DNA of 64,000 nucleotides from Chimonanthus salicifolius (Eukaryota > Streptophyta > Magnoliopsida > Laurales > Calycanthaceae): positions 35,496,991 to 35,560,990 of the forward strand of contig CM023535.1 in the NCBI GenBank assembly GCA_013350335.1, written 5' to 3'. Below, in pieces: positions 22,662 to 33,441 of the stretch. The notes under the pieces are model-generated. The model was given only the letters and a program-made list of their open reading frames with translations, was not told the DNA's origin and did no database searches. Every line of letters begins with the position of its first letter. Position 1 is the stretch's first letter. The position numbers and the translations under genes are program-made.

Positions 22662-23886
22662 TCCCAGAAAATTGCGGATCTTGGTCACATTCGTCGGTGC
22701 CTTCCACTCCCTCACTACCGCTACCTTAGCCGGGTCCACGGCTATACCTTCCTCCGATATAATGTGCCCCAACAAATTGACCTCAGGTAGCCAAAATTCA
22801 CATTTGCTGGCTTTGGTATACAACTGGTTCTTCCTCAAGGTGTCCAGGACTATCCGCAGGTGCTCAGCATGTTCCTCCTGACTCTTGGAATAGACCAGAA
22901 TGTCATCAATGAATACAATCACAAACTGGTCCAAGTAAGGACAGAAAATCCTATTCATCAGGTCCATGAACACAACTGGTGCATTAGTAAGTCCAAATGG
23001 CATGACCACATACTCATATAAGCCATACCGTGTCCTGAAGGCTGTCTTCTCTATGTCCTCCTCCCTAACCCGAATTTGATGGTACCCGGACATCAGATCA
23101 ATCTTGGAGAAGTGAGAGGAACCCCTAAGTTGATCAAATAGATCATCAATCCTCGGTAGGGGATACTTGTTCCTGATAGTCAGCTGGTTCAATTTCCTGT
23201 AGTCCACACACATCCGAAGGGTACCGTCTTTCTTCTTCACAAATAATACTTGGGCTTCCCATGCGGATGTGCTGTTCCAAATAAAACCCAGTCTGAGCAG
23301 TTTATCAATCTGCTTCTTCAACTCGGTCATCTCAACTGGTGCCATCCTATAATGGGGCAATGACACTGGAGCAGCGCCGGGATATAACTTGACCTCAAAG
23401 TCTATCTCCCTCCTGGGTGGCAAACCAGGGAGCTCTGTTGGGAATACCTCAGCAAAATCTGCTACTACCGCCGGAAGTTCAGCCTCTGGTGCCCTGTCTA
23501 GTCTGATGTTGTTCAGGACAAGGTGGTTCAATTCTTCCTGCAGCCTTCTAGGGATGCCTTGTCTGTCAGCGTGTACCATATACCGTTTTCCCTCGGGTGA
23601 CCAAAATATCACCCTACGAAGATGGCAATCAATATGAGCCTGGAATGTAGCCAACCAGTCCATGTCAAATATAACATCGTGCTCAGCCATATCGAGTACC
23701 AAATAGTTGAACTCGAATCTGAATCCAGCGAGTTGAGTGTTCAATACCGTGCATATGAGTCCCATGGATGTGTCTCCGACGAGGGATACAATGGTAAGTG
23801 ATGTTGACAGGTTTTGTACTAATGTGCCCGTAGCAGATATGAATGCAGCAGATATAAATGAATGGGAAGCTCCAGAATCAAACAAT
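22662..23886 (-). pseudogene. Element C protease-RT copy 1, acting as pseudo-LTR
   Basis: A 411-codon open frame from protease into RT. It starts at the protease active site ([11 protein letters not shown]), has [12 protein letters not shown] and the RT catalytic box [15 protein letters not shown], and ends at the RT-RNase H boundary (RNFLGLAS), where it runs into the LTR tail. It lacks gag and protease upstream and RNase H and integrase downstream, so it is not a working polyprotein although unusually free of stops. It is a duplicate of 48540-49768 and differs from it by a 12-bp indel (AAFIS present here, absent there) plus point changes. Together with the LTR tail it takes the position of a 5' LTR before the primer site. 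Confidence 0.88.
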
Positions 23887-25034
23887 GTAACAGGATAGGA
23901 TTCCTACCTTTTTGTAAGCCATAGATTATGTGTTATGTGATGGTTTCTTGATTTATTTTTGATAATTATATGATCTATCTTATGATGGGTTTTAAGGCTA
24001 TGAATTATATGTTAATGCTATGAATTATATTTTAAGGTTATGCATTATATGTAAAGGCTATGAATTATATATTAAGGCTATGAGTTATATATATTACATA
24101 GCATAATGCATTACATCTCATGCATGGCATGGGCGGGAAAATAAAAAAACCAGAGTCCATACTCAGTCGGGGCGACCGAGAAGCAAACAGGGGGATAGCC
24201 TGATGTGCTATAACCAGAGTCCATGCTCCGTCGGGGTGACCGAGAAGCAAACATGGGGATATCTTGATGTGTTGAGATATAACCGGAGTCCATGCTCCGT
24301 CGGGGCGACCGAGAAGCAAACATGGGGATATCTTGATGAGGTTTTTCCATAGAGGGGGATTTTATATATGATTGGAAAAAATACATTGTACAATGGTAAG
24401 GATGATGGGTCGGACTCATGACATAAGACACCCATGGCATGGCATTCATTTTATGGTTTTCATTATATTATTACCAATAGGCTTGTAATCACTAATCCAT
24501 GTGTTAGCCCTACTCGGAGTTCTACTGGGCGCGTTGTCTAATGCCCTACTTCCACCTTAGCTGATGACGCAGGAGATGGCAGAATCGAAGGACGAGACGG
24601 GAGCCAAGCGTAGGAGCTTGGGGAAGCGAGCTACTTAGTTTATTTAAATTATTTTGGAAATGTAATTCGAGTAGCGTAGCTCGTCGGACTGTATAATTTA
24701 TATTTCTTGCCATAGTTTAGACTTTACTTATGGATATTAACATTTTGAGGTAATTTAGTAATTTAAATGATGTATCTTCCCTGCTATCTAAAATTTGGTA
24801 GGATAGTCTCTATTATAATTTCCGCATTTTGTTTAATATTCCGCAAGCTTACTTCTACGTGTGAACCGTTCTTCATGGGCTTAGTTCCACGCACACGTAG
24901 GGTTGGCCAGTTAAGGGCCGTGTTTTAGAAGCTCGGACTTAACTCGTGTCGTGACGTCCAGCGCACTTTGTCACTCTTTATTTTCAAAAAAAAAAAATAG
25001 ACTCTGATTTTAGTGAAAAGGGGTGGGCGTTACA
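23887..25034 (+). repeat. Outer LTR piece of element C (3' 1.15 kb of a B-type LTR)
   Basis: Starts abruptly in GATAGGATTCCTACCTTTTTG and runs to the U5 end GGTGGGCGTTACA, followed by GCTGA of LTR D. Orientation is opposite to the adjoining protease-RT. The join (23885-23897) shows TCCTAT shared by both partners (LTR GGAATCCTA, pol TTCCTATACTG), a microhomology junction. Includes a three-unit CCGGAGTCC repeat (about 24150-24330) and the conserved hairpin at 24527-24546. Confidence 0.88.
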
Positions 25035-26903
25035 GCTGAACCGTAATGTTATTATGGCTAAGGTGCTAAGCATGAACTATATATAAATATTGGAATGTTT
25101 GAATTAAGAAAACCATAGGGTTCGGCCATGTGTATGGCCGAACCCCATAGACCATTTTTATGGGTTAATTGGAGTTAAGAACATGGTTGGAAATTATTAA
25201 TGGTTATATGCTTTTGATTAAGGAATCACATATGGTTATCTTGGGACTTAGTATTAAGTAAGTAATCAGCCATCATAGATGCTGGAAAAAGGGACAAAAA
25301 TCAATATGGTGAGGTTCGGGCATGTAGTATGGCTGAACCCCACTAATGGTTATTTGGTGGGCTTAGTTTCTTTTGAAGTGGTTAACTTGTAATATAATTG
25401 GTCAAATCAAAATGGAAACTTATGTATGAAGGATTAAAGGACCAAATTTAAGATGGTGAGGGTGGATTTTTTATGGACATTAGTAGTTAGCAATATTAAG
25501 CAAGGGTTAAACCAATGGCAAAAACCGTAAATACAAATTAGAATGTAAATATGGAATGAAAAGATCAAAGGACTTGAAAGAGGGGCCAAAACCAAAATGG
25601 TGAGGTTCGGCCATGCTGTATGGCCGAACCCCACCAAGGTATGTTTGGTAGATTGAGGTTTTTAAATAAGTTATTTGGATGTATTGGTTAAATAAAAAGG
25701 GAGATCAAATTAAAGTGGGTGAGGTTCGGCCATGGTGTATGGCTGAACCCCACAAGGTGGTGTTTGATCTTAGGCTTACTTAGAAATCAAATGGGATATG
25801 TGTTTGACTTATTGACATGTAACAAAGTAACGGGACTTCTTAAATGGTGTGCAATCGTGAACGGGTGACGGTTTAAGAAGAGAGGACTTTTTATGTGACT
25901 TTTGTGTAGGTTTCCTGCCTCTTTGTAACCACGATTTATCTTACTGTTTTTATGAGATATGTGCTAAATTATTATGTTTAAAAATGGATTTGAATGCTAA
26001 TATTTATTTACAGATGGCATATATTCATTGACATCTCATGCACGGCATGGGGTGATGGTTATGTAACCGGAGGGTCCACACTTCGTTGGGGCGTCCGAAA
26101 AACCTATGTGGTGGTACATTGATGATAAGAATCCCATCAAGAGGAAACCGAAGGGTCCACACTCCGTCGGGGTGTCCGAACAACCTATGTGGAGGTACCT
26201 TGATGATGAGAATCCCATCAAGAGGAGGCTATGTATACTTGTGATGGGTGGGACTCATTACATTTGCATACATACATAGCATTGTTTTTGTAAGATTTTG
26301 ATGATCATGTATTATTATGTTATATGCATGTTTTATACTAACCTTGTAGTAGCCCTAAACGGAACACCTACTGGGCGCGTTGTTCTAATGCCCTATTTCT
26401 ATCCTTAGTAGATGACACAGGAAAGGGAAAGATCGAGGATCGCGAAGGAAACCACGCATAGAAGCTTGGATATCTGAATGGACTTTTATTTATTGATATT
26501 TGGTTAAGTTTACATGGACATGTAATTTGAGTAGTTAGATGTTGGCATGTAATAACTCATTTAATATTTGCTATGGTTTGGAGTGGTTTGATTGAATGAT
26601 TAAGTTAAGGTAAATTTGGATAAATGACTATGTATTTTGCTATCTAATAAATTGGAGTAGACTTAGGTTCCATTATAATCCGCAGTTAGATTAAGTAATA
26701 TTCCGCAAAGATTATACTTTACTATGTGAGAACCATTCTCATGGACTTAGTCCATGCTCACATAGGTTTGGCCAGTTAAGGGTCGGACTTTAGAAGTCCG
26801 GACTTAACTCGCGTTGTGACACTCCGCGCTTATCACTTGTTTATTTTTTTATTTAAAAAAAAAATAGACACTGATTTATAATGAAAAAGGGCGGGGTGTT
26901 ACA
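25035..26903 (+). repeat. Element D 5' LTR, right half
   Basis: Begins GCTGAACCGTAATG, which equals 33716 onward in the complete D LTR (31998-35609), and ends GGGGTGTTACA at the primer site. The left half is at 49891-51635 on the minus strand. The halves overlap by GCTGA, the target duplication of element C. Contains four palindrome copies (about 25116, 25315, 25607 and 25727), two CCGGAGGGTCCACAC repeat units (26066, 26148) and the hairpin at 26373-26393. Confidence 0.92.
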
Positions 26904-26905
26904 GT

Positions 26906-26917
26906 TGGTATCAGTAC
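26906..26917 (+). other. Primer binding site of element D, degraded
   Basis: TGGTATCAGTAC; the last bases differ from the usual TGGTATCAGAGC, so priming by tRNA-Met would be weakened. Confidence 0.8.
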
Positions 26918-27308
26918 GAAACGGGAAGATTGAATCTTTCGAAGTAAGATTAAGACGGTTTCATGTCTCACTGATAGATAAGAATCCCAACTAACCGACT
27001 CTTCGGAGTCCGCTGACTGGGGGCCGGATTAATTTACTTCGTTAGACTCAGACTGAACAATCAATCTGAGAACAACAATGAAAGATAGCAAAGTAAGTAC
27101 AAATATCATCAATGGATTTGTCAATCATAGCAAAATTGGATACACTTCCCCGATACCCCCAAATTGAGAAACAAACAATAGGTATTTAGAAATTTCCCCC
27201 AAAAACAAGGAAAACCAAGAGTGCTTATTTGGAAATCTTCCCAAAATAGTGATAACACAAACTGTACGAGGAAACTAAGTCAATAATGTTTTCATGACTT
27301 AGGTAAAA
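26918..27308 (+). promoter_or_regulatory. Element D leader with UUCG hairpin and acceptor-like site
   Basis: Conserved leader with GACTCTTCGGAGTC at 26997-27010 and a short TTTCCCC array. Just before gag, CTAAGTC followed by GTTTTCATGACTTAG (AG 27301-27302) looks like a branch point and 3' splice site seven bases before the ATG; the same text precedes gag in G. Confidence 0.6.
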
Positions 27309-28964
27309 ATGGCTCCAAAGAAAAAGACCCTTCAGAACCAGAAAGGGAAGGAAAAAGTGTTACAAATCACTCAACATGAAAATGAAGTATCTCAACATGA
27401 GAAGGAGGTATCTCACCATGAGAAGGAGCAATCTCAACATGAAAAATCTCAACATGAGAAGGAGCAATCTCAACATGAAAAATCGCGACATGAGGAAGAT
27501 GAACGGCACTCACGGAGGGAAGAAGAAGAGCGACACTCTCACTATAGTGAACATGAGAAAGAGGAGCAAAGCAGTGTGAGTATACCAGTAGTGCCTCCTG
27601 AACTACAAAGCTTGGTTCAAGCAGTAGTTACTTCTGTTCTCCAACAACATCTGAATGGAAGTGGAACCACGAGTGACGCCAATAACCGGAACATGGTCAG
27701 AGATTTCCACCAACAACGCCCTCCCTACTTCAAGGGAAAGGAAGGGGTTGTTGGAGCAGAACATTGGCTGAAGAAAATCACTAAGATCTTGACCCTACTC
27801 CAGATCTCGAGTCATGATGACAAGATTTTGCTGGCTACATCCCAACTGATCGAGGATGCCGGTAAATGGTGGGAGGTTATAGAAAAGCAGCAAGCACTTG
27901 TGCCGGAAAGGGAAAGGACTACAATGACGTGGGAATGGTTCTCAGCTACCTTTCTAGATCAGTATTTTCCCAATGAGGAGAAGGAGCGTCACATTCAAGC
28001 TTTTCTATCCTTGGTAGAAGGCTCCATGAAGGTGGCAGAGTATCACTGGGGATTTCTTAGTCTGTATTGTTATGCATTTTATATGATGGATACAGAGCAC
28101 CAAAGGGCACGTAAGTCTGAGTGGGGCCTACGGCCAAACATTAGGGCCAAAGTATCCATATTCAAGGCAGCCACACTGGCTGAGGTGGTCAGTAGGGCCA
28201 CCATGGCCGAGCAAGAAATGGCTGAGATGGTGTGGTTTGACAACCGCCAAACTCTGAGTGGGAGGGGTACGTTCCAGCCCAACAAGATGTTCCGACCGAA
28301 CTTCAGCAGACCCTCATCATCTACTTGGTCCACAGGGGGCTTTCGTCCGAACCAGTCCTCCCCATCTACATTAGTCACTCAGGCTCTCAGAGAAGTGAAA
28401 AACTGTTTCCATTGTGATCAGCCGGGTCATTTCAAGAGGGATTGCCCAAAGCTTAACAAACTCTCTTATTCCAGAGGATCATTTCGTCCACCAGCTAGGC
28501 TAGCTATCTCCCGAGGAGGCAGGACATATAATCAGGCGGAACGAGCGCCTAACCCTACTGGATCTGGACAATTGTTTACGTTAGCACCTCCAGCGGATGT
28601 GGATCATTCTGTGATTCAAGGTATGGCTGTAGTTAGTAGTTCCTACATCTTTGCACTATTTGATTCTGGAGCTTCACACTCCTTCATATTTGCTGCATTC
28701 ATAACTGCTACTGATACTTTAGTTCAAAAACTGTCCACATCACTCACAATTGTATCCCCTATCGGAGACACATCATTGGGATTTATATGCACGGCAGTGA
28801 ATACTGAACTCGCTGGACTCAGATTTGAGTTCAATTATCTGGTACTCGATATGACTGAGTACGATATTATCTTTGGCATGAACTGGTTGGCTAGCTTTCA
28901 GGTTGATTGTTATTGCCGCAGAGTGACATTCTGGTCACCCGAGGGAAAACAACATGTAGTGTGA
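27309..28964 (+). pseudogene. Element D gag-protease, first frame
   Basis: 551 codons from ATG at 27309. Residues about 20-75 are a glutamine/histidine/glutamate/lysine repeat (SQHEKE-like units), probably coiled coil. Residues about 95-120 give VPPELQSLVQAVVTSVLQQHL. The retrotransposon Gag domain follows (about 145-300, with WLKKI and LLATSQLIEDAGKWW). The zinc knuckle CFHCDQPGHFKRDC is at about 366, and the protease active site [10 protein letters not shown] at about 451. The frame ends with TGA at 28962-28964, where element G has CGA, so this looks like a CpG transition splitting gag-pro from RT. Gag would form the virus-like particle and bind genomic RNA in the cytoplasm. The start is supported by AAAATGGC after a conserved acceptor-like AG. 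Confidence 0.9.
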
Positions 28965-31935
28965 ACTGACAAACAAAGCATACTGCATGAAGGGTTAAAT
29001 CATCTGGTACTAAACAGTATCAGAATCAACAAGACACAGGTGGCTGAACTCCCAGCAATAGTGAAAGAATATGCGGAAGCTTTTCCAAAAGAACTCCCTA
29101 GCTTGCCGCCTATGAGGGAGATCAATTTTGAAATCAAGTTGTACCCTGGCACTTCACCAGTGTCATTCTCCACTATCGGATGGCACCAGCAGAGATGTCT
29201 GAACTAAAGAAGCAGATTGATGAACTGCTCAGACTGGGTTGCATCCGGAACAGCACATCGTCTTGGGGAGCTTCAGTATTGTTTGTGAAGAAAAAGAATG
29301 GTTCACTCCTAATGTGTGTGGATTACCGGAAATTGAATCAGTTGACTCTCTGGAACAAATACCCTTTACCCAGGATCGATGATTTATTATATCAACTGAG
29401 GGGTTCCAGTCACTTTTCGAAGATTGATCTGATGTCCGGTTATCATCAAATCCGGGTTAAGGAGGAAGATATAGAGAAGACAGCCTTCAGGACACGGTAT
29501 GGACTATATGAGTTTGTAGTCATGCCGTTTGGACTCACCAATGCACCGGCTGTGTTCATGGATCTAATGAACAGGATCTTCCGTCCTTACCTGGATCAGT
29601 TTGTGATTGTATTTATTCATGATATCCTGATCTATTCTAAAAGTCAGGAGGAACATGCTGAGCACCTACAGATAGTCTTGAACACTTTGAGAAAGAATAA
29701 ACTATATGCCAAGGCCAGTAAATGTGAATTCTGGTTATCAAAGGTTAATTTCTTGGGGCATGTCATATCCACAGAAAGTATAGCAGTGGACCCTGGCTAA
29801 CGTGGCGGCAGTGAGTGAATGGAAAGCACCAAAGAATGTAACTGATATACGCAGTTCCTTGGGATTGGCTGGTTATTACAGGAAGTTTAATATGGACTTC
29901 TCCAAGATTGCATCTCCACTGACTCGACTCACACAGAAAGGAGTCAAATTTGAATGGTCAGATTTGTGCAACCGGTGATTTGAAACACTGAAAGAGAGAC
30001 TTACAAGAGCTCCTATTTTGATTTTACTGGAAAGAGACAAAGGTTATGAGGTACAATATGATGCTTCAGGAGAAGGACTCGGGTGTGTCCTCAGTCAAAC
30101 TCAGCGTGTGGTGACTTATGGATCAAGACAGTTAAAATTGATGAACGCCTTTATCCCATGCATGATCTAGAATTGGCTGCAGTGGTCTTCGCTCTTAAAA
30201 GGTGGAGACACTATTTTTATGGTGAGAAGTTTGAAGTATTTTCAGATCATAAGAGCTTGAAGTACTTATTCGATCAGAAAGAGCTCAACCTGAGGCAGCG
30301 CAGATGGATGGAATACCTGGCAGATTATGAGTTCGCACTCCGATGTCATCCACGTAAAGCAAACAAGGTGGCGGATGCTCTCAGCTACATATCACATGCA
30401 TCAGTGGCATGTTTGATCAGGACAAAATGGGAGATGTTGAATACCATTCGAGAGTTCAATCTGTATATCAACAACCATGGGAGTATGTACAATTTAATCA
30501 TACGGTCCAACATGGTTACCAAGATTGAACAAGAGCAACGAGCAGATCCGGAAGTGGAGGAGATATGGACCAAGATGTCTACTGGCGTGGTCATACCGGA
30601 ATGGGAATTACGACCAGGACAAGGTCTTGTATTCCAGGGTAGAATATATGTGCCAAAAAGCTGCAGAAAAGAGTTGTTGATTGAGGCACATTAGACCAAG
30701 CTCTCCATTCATCCGGACAACATCAAGATGTATCATGACCTGAAGAGACATTATTGGTGGCACAGGCTCAAAAAAGATGTTGCAGAGTTTGTGGCTCATT
30801 GCTTAACTTGCCAGTAGGTTAAGACGGAACATTAGAAGCCACCAGGGTTACTCAAACCCTTACCAGTGCCAGAATGGAAATGGGAACACATTGCTATGGA
30901 TTTCGTGACGGGATTGCCAAGGTCCTCAAAGGGCAACGATGCTATATGGGTTGTGGTAGACTGATTGACCAAGTCTACACATTTTCTTCCTATGAAGATG
31001 ACAGACTCATCTGAGACCTTGGGTCGGCGTTATATCAAGGATATCATTAGATTACATGGTATTCCTCGGACTATACTGTCTGACAGAGATGGCCGATTCA
31101 CCGATAGAGTGTGACAGAGCATGCAGTCGGCCATGGGGACTGATCTACTGATTAGCACAGCATTCCAGCCACAGACTGATGGATAATCGGAAAGGACAAT
31201 ACAAACACTGTAGGATATGTTGAGAGCATGTATGCTTGATTTCAAAGGTGGATGAGAGGATCACCTGCCATTGGTAGAGTTTTCATACAACAACAGCTAC
31301 CAAGCAAGCCTTCAGATGGCTCCATTCGAGGCTTTGTATGGTAAACCATGTAGGTCACCAGTGTGCTGGACAGAGGCCAGTGAACCTGCACTGAGAGGAC
31401 CCAAGTTAGTTGTAGAGACAACAACGCAGATACAGTTAACACGGCAACATCTTTTAACTACACAAAATCGTCAGAAGAGCAATGCCGACAAGAGGAGGAG
31501 GTTTCTCCAATTCGAAGTGGGGTCATGGTGTTCTTGAAAGTCTCGCCACGAAAGGGACACATGAGATTTGGAAAGAAGGGGAAACTGTCACCAAGATACG
31601 TGGGACCGTTTCCGATCATACGAAGGATGGGGAATGTGGCTTATCAGTTGGCACTTCCTTCACAATTGGCATCTCTACACGATGTGTTTCATATATCGAT
31701 GTTGAGGAAATACAATCCCGATCCGTCTCATGTATTGAATGTACAAGATATAAATGTACAAAGTGAAGTGACTTATGTCGAGAAGCCTGTCAGAATAGTG
31801 GAGACTGAACAAAGGGTGTTACGAAACAGAGCGATTCAGTTCGTCAAGGTGGTAGGGGATCGACATGGTATTGAGGAAGCCACTTGGGAACTCGAATCAG
31901 AGATGAGAACAACTCACCCTGAATTATTCATGTAA
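28965..31935 (+). pseudogene. Element D RT, RNase H, integrase and chromodomain, broken
   Basis: Continues pol with many lesions: frameshifts near 29165, 29793 and 30130, and stops at 30694 (TAG), about 30817, 30830, 30963, 31112, 31182, 31210 and 31254. RT has lost its catalytic pair: [15 protein letters not shown] carries His for the first Asp (codon 29618-29620). RNase H (LELAAV, FSDHKS, VADALS) and the integrase zinc and core regions are recognisable. A clean end (31525-31935) gives the integrase C-terminal part (YVGPFPI, SLHDVFHISMLRKY) and the chromodomain tail VVGDRHGIEEATWELESEM to HPELFM. Such a chromodomain is thought to guide insertion into heterochromatin. Confidence 0.9.
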
Positions 31936-31973
31936 TTTATTTTGGAATCCTACTCCGTTCGATTTTCGGGACG

Positions 31974-31997
31974 AAAATTTTAAAAAGAGGATTGTAT
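31974..31997 (+). other. Polypurine tract of element D
   Basis: GAAAATTTTAAAAAGAGGA just before the 3' LTR start at 31998. Confidence 0.75.
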
Positions 31998-33095
31998 TGT
32001 AATATCCCAGATTTTCAGTATATAAATATTTACGAAAATTGCCATTTAAATTATGAATTAAAAGGTTATGACCGTAGATGAGAAAATTGTGGGGCCCATT
32101 GTTCAAGTAAGACCCAATGTACATGTTATAAGGATCAAATTAAGTTAAATGGGTAATGCACATCTAATTGGGTCAAGGTGATTATTTGGGTCAAAAGACC
32201 CAATTGGGACCCAATGGGTCGTATTTGACTTGTTTGACCATGGGGTGAGCTCAAGCTTAATTGGGTTAAGTTGAATTAAATGTTTGAGTTTGGATGGAGT
32301 TGAATTAAATGATTGAGTTTGGATTGAGTTGAATTAAATGATTGAGTTTGGATTGAGTTGAATTTAATGGGTGAGTTGAGTCATATGAGTTGGATGGGAA
32401 ATTATGGAGATATTTATCTCAAAGGAATGAAGTGTGAAGTTGAAGGGTTGCAGTTTCAAAATTAAAACCACACCACACGTTGGAATGCATGGGAGGTCAT
32501 CTCATGCATGAAACTCTTAGATAAATAATGAATGGAGGTGGCAGTTTTATGGGAGTTAGATAAGGTGAGAAGTTTATTTCAAATTCAAACCCTTATACAC
32601 GTTGGATTGCGTGGAGGTTTTATTCCATGCATGAAATTTCAGATGGACAGCCAATGGGAAGGATGGTTTAGCACATGGACAACTAATATAGAGTGGCGGT
32701 TACACAAGGCCAACAAAGGCTAGCCGTTGTAGCCTATGGGAGTTTCATTTCAATATGAAACTCTCACATGGAACCTTAATGAGAGAAGGATGATGGGAGG
32801 AAAGGATACACCAAGATAACCATTGGAAGCCGTTGGGTGCCTTGGGAGTTTCATCTCAAGGATGAAACCCCCAAGGGAGGCATTAAGGAATGGAGTTACA
32901 AATGGGTTCACACATGGAGAAGGTTGCACCAAGGCAGCCCAAGAGCCAAAAACCGTTCGAGGGTTTCATCTCAAGGATGAAACCCCCAAATGGAATAAGT
33001 GAAAGAGATGAATGCAAATGGGAGTTACAAGTGGTGCCACCAAGAGACACAACCATGGGTTGAATTTCATTAACCAAAGGAATTTTCATTTTAGT

Positions 33096-33102
33096 CTATC
33101 TA

Positions 33103-33138
<36 letters not shown>

Positions 33139-33142
33139 CCTC
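33096..33142 (+). repeat. TC-rich microsatellite in LTR D
   Basis: TATC units grading into (TC)n and TCCC units. It lies at the start of the exon-like block, as in the other LTRs, where TC-rich 5' untranslated sequence is expected. Confidence 0.9.
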
Positions 33143-33435
33143 CCTTGGCCGTTTTTCACCTCTCAAGGCAAAGAACATTGGTTGGTTGTCTCTCACACAA
33201 ATCAGTCCTTGGCCGATCACTCCACCAAGACAAAGTGGACTTAGAGCAAAGGAGTTGCATTTCAAGGTTTATCACTCTCATCCAAGGCCAAGTTTTTTTT
33301 TTCTCTCTCTCCCTCAAATCAATATCTTGGCCGAACAAATTTAAGGAGTTTCCAGCAAGGTTAGGCTCGGCTAAAGGACAAGAAGGAAGGAGAAGATCAA
33401 GAAGGAGTGAAAGAACCGGAGGAGTCGCGGTATTG

Positions 33436-33441
33436 GTAAGT
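33436..33441 (+). promoter_or_regulatory. Candidate 5' splice site in LTR D
   Basis: GTAAGT after CCGGAGGAGTCGCGGTATTG. The reverse copy in the left half of the D 5' LTR is at 50166-50171. Confidence 0.5.
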
